Shown in pieces: positions 50,401 to 61,200 of a stretch of DNA of 64,000 nucleotides. Every line of letters starts with the position of its first letter. Within the stretch, counting starts at the first letter, position 1. The stretch is taken from the NCBI RefSeq assembly GCF_902635505.1, contig NC_045427.1:197840422-197904421 (forward strand), in the 5' to 3' direction. Under the pieces are notes generated by a model, which saw nothing but the letters and a program-made list of their open reading frames with translations, had not been told where the DNA came from and did no database searches. Source of the stretch: Sarcophilus harrisii. Its lineage: Eukaryota; Chordata; Mammalia; Dasyuromorphia; Dasyuridae. The translations under genes were made by a program, and so were the position numbers.

Positions 50401-53367
50401 GAAAAGGTAAAAATAGTAATTATATTATGTAAATGAGATACGAAGGAAGAACTGGACAGGCATTTGAGGAGGGACGAAGGCTTGTGGTTCTGAAAATCTA
50501 TTCACATCAAGTTTAATAGGGAACACTACATAGATATACCACAAAGGGAATAGCACTGTCCAAAATTTATAAAAATATAAGGGGGAAGGGAGTAGGATAA
50601 GGTGAAACATAAAAGGATGTGTAGATTTATGGAAGTGGAACAAAGTGTGAAGATTAATGGGCAAGGGATAAAGGATAGCATAGGATAAGATGCAATACAG
50701 AATGATGGATGTTTAGATTAATCAGAGCAGGAGAAGATATGTAGATTAATGGGAATGGGATAAAGGAGGGAAGGAAAAGGTGGGAGGAGGTTAACTAATA
50801 GTAAGGCAAGTTAAAGAGCAGAATTAAAGTAGAAGTGCTAGCCAGGGATAGGAAATAAAGAGATATATAGAAACACTACAAAGATCAGGGGTAGGATTTA
50901 TTTAAAAAAAAAAAAAAAAAAAGGGCTAATAATCATTGATTTCAAACAAAGTCACACTTAAAGAATGAGTCAAGAGAAATCTATTCTGTCAGCCATATGT
51001 TTGTTTTTTTAGATGCATGACTACATAAATCTACATATGGGTAAATGCAAATGTATATGGATGTGTGTGGGTATAGATGCATGTAGGACTATGTATGTAT
51101 ATAGATATATTTGGGGAGTAGGTGTGAATGTATGTATATATGCATACATATGTATATGTAAATATATCTGCTCAATTGTGACCTGCTTTAGGAGGAGGAA
51201 ATGAAAAGGGGACAAAAGAATAAAAGTGCACAGCAGAGAACAAAGGAATAATTACAAGATGGACACTCATGAATATAATTTCTTCTATTATTACATTTGC
51301 TTTCTTGAAATGGAAATTTATGTTGTAAATTTGAATCCTCTCTGATGTTTTGCTGGGCACATGACAATGTTTTGTTTTTTATTTTCCATTTTCTGTCTTT
51401 TTTCTATTTTGTATTTATTCCAATAAATAAATAGTTCTGAATTGTTCACTAGAAAGTTTGAACTAGTTTATAGCTCTTCCAGCAGTGCATTATAGTACCT
51501 ATTTTTTGCATCCCAGTAGTTGTCATTTTCCTTTTTTATGGAAATATGACTGTTAAACCTCTTAATTTTGCAGCATAAAGAAAGCTTAGCATTATTCCTC
51601 AAAAGAATTAGACGTCATTAGTTTTACAAAAGTGCTGCCGTTGTCAAATAGCTCAACTTTAAAATGCTTATCTCCTCAGCTTTAAAGCAAGATTTTAAAG
51701 AGGAAAAGGAAGAAAACGTACAGAGAGGGCCACAGTATTGGAAGAAGTCAGATTACTGTTGTTAAATATTGGATTACCTTTATAATGGTTCTAAAAGCTG
51801 CCTGACGTTCTCTACCACTGATTTCTCTTACTTCACAGAAGTTTCAGTTTCTAGTTTAAAAAAAGCCAACTTAGAGAAAATAGCAGATTTATTTCAAAGC
51901 ATATTCTAATATTTAATTTAATTTTATTTGTTTTGGCTTAAATACAAGCCTGGGATCTGGAAACCTGGGTTCAAATGCTGCTTTTTAAACTCACGAGCTG
52001 TGTTACTCTGGACAGCTCAATCTAACCACTATTTCTTCACCTGTAAAATGAAGGGATTAGCCTTAGATGTATAAATACTAAAAATGAAGTTTTAAAAGAA
52101 AAGAGGGTAAATATTTTAATTAATTTTATATGTTAATTATGTGCAAAACCCAACGATAACAAGATAAATATTTGCTCTAATGAAAATGCTTTTTTTCTTA
52201 TATTTTTCATTGACTCTAATTTCTGTAGAAACAGGCTATTTTAGACACACTGAATATAGAATTGTATTTTGACATTTAAAATGGAAATAATCAGCCTAAT
52301 TTTTTGATTTTAGGTTTGAAAGATTAGAAGTTCTGGCAGTATTTGCTTCCACAGTTCTCGCACAATTGGGAGCTCTCTTTATATTAAAAGAAAGGTAAGA
52401 GTATATTCTATGAAAGCTTAATTCTGATTTCTAATACTCTTTTGTGGTATAATTCTGTTTATACCACCTCTTTGGAGTATGAACAGTAGTTACTTGATAG
52501 CTATTCATATTTATAGTCATGTCACTGTTGAGTTATCAGATATAGTGATAACATTGTTTACTCATAAGAGCATCATCTCTATGAGAGATGGTGGGAGAAA
52601 GGCAAAAATAGGGAGTGCTTTATTCAGTTTGGCAGAAACAATGTTGAAAGCTTCAGAAAACAGGTTGGAGTTAGATCATAGAAGAGTCTCAGATTCCAAG
52701 ATAAGTGGCTTATTTTTTACAAAACTACTAAAGGTTTTGAGTAGGGGAGTGAATGATTAGGCTTATGCAATTCAAATATTGCTTTGTAGCATTGTGAGGG
52801 AGATTTAGAAAAAGATCATAAGTTTAGAACTCAAAGGAATCTCAAGAACCATTTAGCCATTCTCTTTTTTTTTAATTTATGAGGAAACTGAAACTCTCAG
52901 AGATTGATATTCCCAATCTAACTCAGGAAGAGAGACTTAAGAGATATTAAGACCAGCTAACAGGCTAAAATTTGAAAAACTAATCTTCCTTTATAATTTA
53001 TGAAATGGATAGCATTTAAAGCTAGCTATATTGTTAGATTAAATTGCCAGACACATTGGATTTTTGGAGGATATTTTGAATTTAAGACTTAGAATGTATT
53101 TCTGAGTATTTGAACAAGTATCTTATTTTCTGTTTGAAAATATTTAATCTTAGTAACAATTCCAACACCTAAAAGATTAATTTTTCTTGTTTTTTTTTTT
53201 CTTCTGCCATTAGACAGTCATTAATAATGACTTTGTTATATCAGACTCATTAACAAAGGTTGTGACCTGGTTCTCCCAGAATGTAGACAGGTGATAATAG
53301 AAATTCTGAGAATCAAGCTATCAAAAAGTTAGGCCCTCAATGATGTTTTATGTTGATATTCTTTGGA

Positions 53368-53405
<38 letters not shown>

Positions 53406-56400
53406 CTTTTAGTACTCATAGGTGTTAAGACTATTCTTCAGTTTCGTTCATTGGTTCATTATTTTCTTCTCGCTACTTAATTACAAAGATCCCTCAATAA
53501 TCTTTCCTTGACATTCTTCTCTTTCTATTCTTTTCTCTACAGTTAATCTCTTTCATTTCTATCACTTAAATGCTTACCTCTATTCATATAAGTATAAAAT
53601 TTCTGTTTTCAATACAAGTCTCTTGCTTGAGCTATGCTTCTACGTATATAACTCACTGCTGGGCATCTCAATCAGGTTGTGCTCATAATGCATCACACTC
53701 AACATATCCATTTCATTTTGTCATCATATTCATTCAGTTTCCTAGACTTGTTTACCCGCACATCTCTTAGAGATATCTTCCTCTCCATTCACATTAATAT
53801 TACTACATGTCACATCTTCATCACCCATATCCTTGATTTGATTATATCACTCCCTTACTCAAAAACCTTCAGAATGGATCTTCATTGCCTTTAGGAATTA
53901 ATATTCCTTAGTTTAGTGCTTAAAGCTCTTTACCATCTGACCCTAATCTGTAATAACAATATCTTACATTTAGGTAATGCTTTAAGGCTTGCAAATAAAT
54001 CTGTCCCTAAATCATTTGTTAAGTAATTATTATGTGTTAGCCATAAAGAAAATGAAACGATCCTTTTCTCAAGGAGCTAACATTTAATCATGGACAGATA
54101 AGTCATGGATAGAATGAATACAAATTAAATGTAAGGTAATCAAATATAAAATACAGAGGAAAGATACTAACATTTGGAAGTTGGTACTTGGATCTGAGAT
54201 TTGAAGGAATTTAAGAATTTTGTGAGGTAGGGGTGAAGAGGGAATAAAATTCCATGAATCAAGCAGTCACCACAATGGCACCAAGGCAGGAGATAAAGGG
54301 CCATATTGGCCTATTGTTAACTGTTCTCCCACTCCTTTTCATTTTCTTCCTTAAGAAATTAGCTCAAACTTTATCCAAAATGTGCCTCCTTTCTATGTCT
54401 ATTGGAATCTTTCTTTTTCTTCAAGACCTATCTTAGATGCCACTTCCTACATGAACCCTCTCTTGAGTCCTTAGAAGAAAATGATCTTCCCTTCTTCCTG
54501 GTATTTCTCCTTTGTCCCCATCACATTCTATTTCAAATTATATTTAATTAGATTTTAAACTCCTTGAAGGTGGAAACTATATTGTTTTTCATTTCTATAT
54601 TCTCAGTACCTAGCATGATCCATTCCTTTCATATCATTTCAGATATATGAATATCTGCATTTCAGAACTGCAGTAGACCTCAGCTGCCAAATAGTTTTTT
54701 ATCTATACTTTCATCCAAGTCATTGGTAAAGATATTAAACAGCACAAAGCCAAGCCAGATCTCCATAGTGTTTCACTGGAGACTCCTGCTGTGTTACACT
54801 GAACCATTAATAAACTTTTTGGTGACAGAGGTGACTTTGGGGATTGCCATCCAACCAGGTGTGGTTGGATATAGACAGCACAAATATAGACAGCACAAAC
54901 TGGTATTCTTAGAGGGAAGGCATTATCATTAAAGGAGAATAGATAAAATACAGAAGGTGAAATTTTAACTTAGATTTTGAATTTAATTCTAGATTAGTGA
55001 AGGGGAGTAACATGGACCCTGGAAAAGCAAGATAGAATTAGTTTTTGTAAGATTTTAAATGCCAAATAGAAAAGTTTGATTAATACTCAGTGTGGTATTT
55101 CAAATCTTTTCTTACTTTAGTAGTAGCAGAAATATATCAACTGAGATTATTTTTCCTATAGTTTTTTAAGTCTCGTTTTTTAAAAAAATGTATGTTTTCA
55201 TGCCCCTCCACTAAAACCCTACACCGATAGATCATTGTATCTTAGAGATGATCATGGGCTATCACATATCAAGCCAGTGGACTCTATACTTTCAAAATTA
55301 TTATTTTTTTGGTGAGGCAATTGGGGTTAAGTGATTAATCCAGAGTCACACAACTACTAAGTGTCAAGTCTCTGAGGCTGGACTTGAACTCAGGTCCTTC
55401 TGACTCCAGGACCAGCTCTCTATCCATTGTACTATCTAGTTGCCCCTCAGAATTTTTTAATGAATGGAAAGTCTTTCAGTTTAAGTCCAGTGATGGACTG
55501 TATGTTTAATATTTGGGGACAGCCTAATTTTGGAGAAGCCCATCATCATATTGGTTATGGCAGCTCTCACAAAAACTTCTAATTAATCAGAGCAGTGATG
55601 TTCATTATTTGGAGAAAAAGAACCCACAGTTATGAAATCACAAGTCTTTGGTATATTGCATAGTCTAAAAGTCAGATAATCAAGTTTACTAAGCTTAGGC
55701 CAAATTCATTTATTAGTTATTTAGAAGTCTTTGGTAGAGGCCTTTAGGAGCAAGTGAATCTCTGGATTCATTACTTGTTCTGTTTGAACCCTGTTCTCCA
55801 TTGTAGTTACTAATATTCAAAAGTTAACTTTTATTATGAGAATTGGATTAATTTTGTTTCATTAGATTTAGATAGATCAAACAATTTTTCTCTTGTAATA
55901 ATTTATAGAATTTATTTAACAGAATCTATGTAATTTCTTTCTTTAGTGTGGAACGTTTTTTGGAGCAGCCTGAGATACATACGTAAGACTTTAATTTAAT
56001 ATGTCATTTTTCATTTATTTATTTTTCATTTTGATATTGATTAAATAAATTTTTAAAAACCAATTCCAGTTGTTGGTTTTTTTCTTTTCCTGTTGAAGTT
56101 TATCAGTGCACTTTTTCAAAGTGTTTCCAAGACAAGATCCCTAAAGTAACTTTACTCATTGGGTTGCCCCATGTTCTCTTCCTTAGCTTTATTTAGTTTT
56201 GCAATCACTTCCCTGAGAAGTTTGCAAGCAGTCCTAGATTAGACTTCCCAGGATAGCACTCCAGATGTCATTTTTCCATTTTTTTCTTTGTTAAATTATG
56301 TATGTGTATATGTGTGTGTGAACACAAATATATATATATATGTATACACATCCATTAATACAAATATATGTATATATAAAATATTTTAAATTGTTATTGT

Positions 56401-57189
56401 AAACTACAAGATGAAGATTTTCCATGCCTACTCCAACCTAATCAAAGTATTTCTTGTTCTATATATTTAGAGGGAGAATATTTATACAATTTGACTTTAT
56501 AAATATATCTTTATAGAATACCATTAATGCAGATATTCTTTTTAAAATATTACTTGAGAGACTGTGTCATAGTAGATTAAATACTTCAACTGGTATTCAG
56601 ATTTTCTCTTTAACAATTATTAATTGTGTAGCCAAAGGCAAATCTCTTAATTTTTGAGCCTCAATTTATTCATATGTAAAATAGGTAACACAGTAGATCA
56701 TGCACCAAGCCTACAGTCATGAAGTCACATCCATCCTTAGATACTTAATAGCTGTATGACCCTGGACAGTTCACTTAACCCTGATTCTACCAGTTTCCTC
56801 ATCTGTAAAATGAGCTGTCAAAGGAAACAGTAAACTATTCTAGAATCTTTGCCCAAAAAACTCCAGAGGGGATCAAGAATTGGACATGACTGAAATGACT
56901 AAACAACAAAATAGCTATTATAATAATAACTTGTAATTTCTATATTATAGGGTTGTTAGGAGACTCAAGTGAGCACTTTGCATACCTTTAAGTGCTTTAT
57001 AAATGTCAATTATTATTTTTGTTAGTACTTAGAGTGAACAGAAATATATGGTCTAATAGCTAGGACCCCTGAGAGGGTTCCAAGATCAGATTCTGGTTTT
57101 GACTCTTGACTCATTGATAGATAGCAAGCAAATAAAGCATATTGTCTCTCAGTCTTTTTGTTTCTCCTTCTTTAGGGTAAAAGTAGTTT

Positions 57190-57236
<47 letters not shown>

Positions 57237-58174
57237 TGTGAAATGACATTGTTAGTGAAAAATAAATTTATATCTTGTGAAATGACATTTATTGTTAAAG
57301 GAAAATAAATGTGAATTTTATTTTTTTTTCCTTTAGGGGACGATTATTAGTTGGGACTTTTGTGGCTCTCACATTCAACTTGTTTACAATGCTTTCTGTT
57401 AGGAATAAACCTTTTGCTTACGTCTCTGAAGGTATGTTTTTCATTTCATAAGAAAGAAAATCCAGTTTTTAAAAAAAGCTCTTCTTACCTTGATTGATGT
57501 CTCAATCTCCCTTGTAAAATGGTATGTTTAGAAAATAGAAAGTATATGTTTTGAAAAATAAAAACCTTTAATTAAAAAAAAAAGAATTGAAAATGTGACA
57601 TAGTAGAAGTAGGGCTGTCTCAAAGTCAAGGCTTAGATTCAAGTCCAAGCTTTGATACAGACTAGCTGTATGACCCTTGGCAAGTTTTTTAATTTCTCAG
57701 AACTTGAACAGCTTTCTAAGAATTTAAGTTGCAGAACATACGGCAAATTGAATTGATAAATTTCCTTGCTGTGAGCTCCCTACACAGGTGAAATGACAAC
57801 TTCAAGCCAAAGATTTTTTTTTTTCTTTCTGATCGCTTCATTATACTTAATGTATTAATTACATATTTAAAATATAAAAAGGAGTTCTGAAGGGAAGAAA
57901 GGCAAAGAGCAATGATTCTTAATTTTTTTTGTAGAAATTTTAAAACTCAAAATACAAAAAAAATTCATTAATTCAGATATTAGTAATTCAGTTATAGAAT
58001 AAGCTAATTCTATCTATAAAGGAAGAAAAGGTTTTGCTCAGCAACATAATAAATAAACTGTCTTAAAAGGGGAATGTTTGACCTCATTAAGAATCATATT
58101 TTGGTTGTTTGCATTTTGTTTTGTTTCTCATTTTTTTTCTGCTTTTGATCTGATTTTTCTTGTGCAAATTGTGG

Positions 58175-58228
<54 letters not shown>

Positions 58229-61200
58229 GAATTGCACATGTTTAATATATATTGGATTACTTGCCATCTAGGGGAGAGGGTGAAGGAGAGGGAGAGAGAA
58301 AAAAAGTTTGGAAGACAAGGTTTTACCAGGGTGAATGTTGAAAATTATTTATGCATATGTTTTGAAAATAAAAAGCTTTGTTAAAAAAAAGAATAATTTG
58401 GGGACATTACAAGTGAAATGATTAAGTTAATTACAAATAATTTTAATATAATTAAAAGAAGTCCAAGAAGACATCTATTGGGCAACACTTTGTAAGTACA
58501 TTTACTTGAAAAATAACAAAACTCTTTCAAAATATTTTGCAAGTAGAACTTTTCTTGATTCAGATTGTCTGTTAATTTGGTGGTCCAGTTAATAAGGTTT
58601 AATTAGGGAACATCAACATTTTGGGACAAGTCAGCCCAAGAAAGGGCCCATAGTCAATGCATGGTTAGAGAAGAAGGTAGTAGGAAGTGAAATAATAGAT
58701 GGTTAGGTAGAGCTAATAGTGGCATGACAAGAAACCTGAGATCTTCAAGGAGAGGCTTATACTAGGACAGGCATTCTTTTTAATTTTAATTTTTTTTTGT
58801 TGTTGTTGTTATATGTGTACAGTCATTTTGAACATTTCTATATTTGTCTTATTGTAAGAGAAAAATCAGAACATAAACAGGGAAAAATATGGGAAAGAAA
58901 AAGACAAAAAAATTAGTATGCTTTGATCTGCATTCAGTCTTTAAAGTTCTTCTGGATGTGGAATTGGCTTGGGTCACCACATTTCTGAGAAGAGCTAAGT
59001 ATATCATATAGTAGATTATCACCTAATCTTGCTAGGGCAAGCATTCTTAGTCTAAAATCTGTTAACTTTTTTTTGGTAACTAAATTGCAATATGTTGGGT
59101 TTCCTTTGTAATCCTGTGTATTTTATTTTATGCATTTAAAAACATGGTTCTGAAAAGGGGCTCTATAGATTTCTTTTTTCATAGATTTTTTCCTTTTTTA
59201 TTTTATTAAAGCTTTTTATTTTCAAAACATATACATGGATAATTTTTCTACATTAACCCTTGCAAAACCTTGTGTTCCAATTCTCCCTGCTCCCCGCCCT
59301 TCTCCCTCATAGGTTTCACCAGATTTCCATAAGGGTCTGTGAAATACAAAAACGTTAAGCACCTCTGTAGTAGGTCTTAAAACTTTGCATATTAGGATAA
59401 CTTGGAGAAAACAGCTACTTTAAATTAAGCTGAAACAGCTTTATATCATATTTCTTTGTGATATAGAATTTGGGGACTAGTGGCCCAGAAAAATAAAAGA
59501 TAAAATTTGAGATGAGCATATTAATGAGATATATGGAAATATGAATGAAATAATCTAGAAAATATCACTGAAAAGGGTTTGTAAAGAACAGGGCTTCTTA
59601 ACTTTTTCCTTTTGGAGCCTCTTTTCACCCCAAGAAATTTTTATGTGACTGTATACAAATGTATAAAATAGGTCTACAAATCAGATTCAGTTACGTAATC
59701 CCTTTTTAAAGAAACTTTAAGAACACTGTACTGTATACTTTCGTTAGTTCTTTGAAGCCAACTGGTTATGATGTATTGGAACAAAAGAGACTTTTGACTC
59801 AAACTTTTGTCTTACTGGCCTACAATTTTGTTCAATTCAAGTATTAAGCCTCTATTATGCAAAATCCTCTGTGTGCTGAGTTGTGGAGGCTACAAAGGCA
59901 AAAATAAAAAAATATTCTCTGCCCTCAAGAGTTGATTGTCTGCGAGTACACTATGAAAACAAATAATGTGAGCAAAGAAGATAGCATGAACAACTGTACC
60001 AGAGGAAGTTTCTTGTAGTGACACATCGGCAAAAGAGAGAACTCTCCAAGGAATACTGTCAGAAGTACTTCTGCATATAACGTGGCCTGGTATTCACTAA
60101 ACATCAAAAAAATTTTAAAATCAGGAAGGTTGTTGAATTGGTTTCCCTAGATGTCATGCTAATAATAAAATTTTTATTTCATTTAGCTGCTACTACTAGT
60201 TGGCTTCAGGAACATGTTGCTGATCTTAGTAGAAGGTAAGTTTGAATGAAGTTTAGTTATAATTTAATTAAACAGTAATACATAAAGACTGTAAGTTAAA
60301 GTATTTATTCTATAAGTATATCAACATAAAAGCTGGCTTCTTATTCTAACTTTACTTTTCTTCTTGTGTACTATTTATTGGCATGTTTGTTAAATTTGTT
60401 GAATTAGCATAAGTTCCCCAGATAAAATACAAAAAGTAATTCCAATGACTTTTGTCAATTATTAAACTTTTCCCCAAAGTTTTCCTTCTGTGAAAACGAG
60501 ATAAATTATGTGTTACTGAAATACAGTTCATTTTTTAGATAAATTTGCAACAGAAATAATATTTATGAATCCTTCTTTGTTTTGTTTTTCCTTATAGTTT
60601 GTGTGGAATAATTCCAGGCCTTAGCAGTATATTCCTTCCTCGAATGAATCCTTTTGTCTTGATCGATCTTGCTGGAGCTTTTGCTCTTTGTATTACATAT
60701 ATGTTAATTGAAATAAAGTAAGTATTTTTCTTTCTCCTATTAGTAGTAATGACTAATCAATCTGTGGATCTGACTTATAAGAAAACCAATGCAATGTTAT
60801 AGGAGTACCCCTGCATGAGAAATCGGGAAACCTGGATTTTAGTTCATCTGAATCACTAACATGCTGTTTTGACTTAGTCAAGTTGTTTAACCACTGTAGG
60901 CCTCAGCTGCCCCATGTTTAAAATAGTAAATGGGAATTGATAACATGAAGATTCCTTTCATTTTAATGTCTTAAGATTTTTATGATTGGTAAAAATACTG
61001 AAAGATAGATTGTTGTCTGTCACCAGAAAAGCAAAGCAAATTAATTTAAAAGAATTAAGGAAATGAAACTTCCAACTATTTGCTCTATATTCTTAATACC
61101 CACATTGCTTCTATGTTCACTTGGCTTACTATTGCTATTAGAATAATGTCTTTATTGCTAAAAAAAAAAAAAAAAAATCTGCATTGTTTTAGAGAATAGT

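Larger units (their letters stand above)
47308..51428 (+). mobile_element. Near-complete HAL1 (half-L1) element, split by an ERV
   Basis: It starts with the L1-type 5' UTR ('ggaggattctgggaaaatggc'). ORF1-type sequence follows after the ERV, with a coiled-coil-like Lys/Glu-rich part and the RNA-binding start SIRIIGLPE near 49760. The distal ORF1 and a purine-rich 3' region then run to 'ccaataaataa', and no ORF2 follows. This is the HAL1 layout (ORF1 only). Without the ERV it is about 2.65 kb, near the usual length. An 11-bp duplication aaatagttctg (47297-47307 and 51429-51439) flanks it. ORF1 is broken by many stops. Confidence 0.8.
45863..51545 (-). repeat. Old L1, antisense, outermost layer of a nested stack
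   Basis: Present in pieces: about 45863-46175 (3' UTR), about 46968-47307 (ORF2 end) and 51440-51545 (further into ORF2). The left piece stops at 'gtctttcacagctgtc' and resumes at 'tttacaatattgctattat'. The middle piece stops at 'cttgaaatagttctg' and resumes at 'aattgttcactagaaag', each join being contiguous in L1 ORF2. It is the oldest of the four elements here. Confidence 0.8.

Noticed and set aside
51013-51204. 63-codon open frame rich in I, C and Y
   Set aside because: It arises from the 'tatgtatata' low-complexity part of the HAL1 3' region, and the opposite strand is equally open.
57099-57308. Open frame running over the (AT)n tract before exon 8
   Set aside because: The IYIYIY run is translation of the microsatellite. 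There is no splice or domain support and the real exon starts at 57337.
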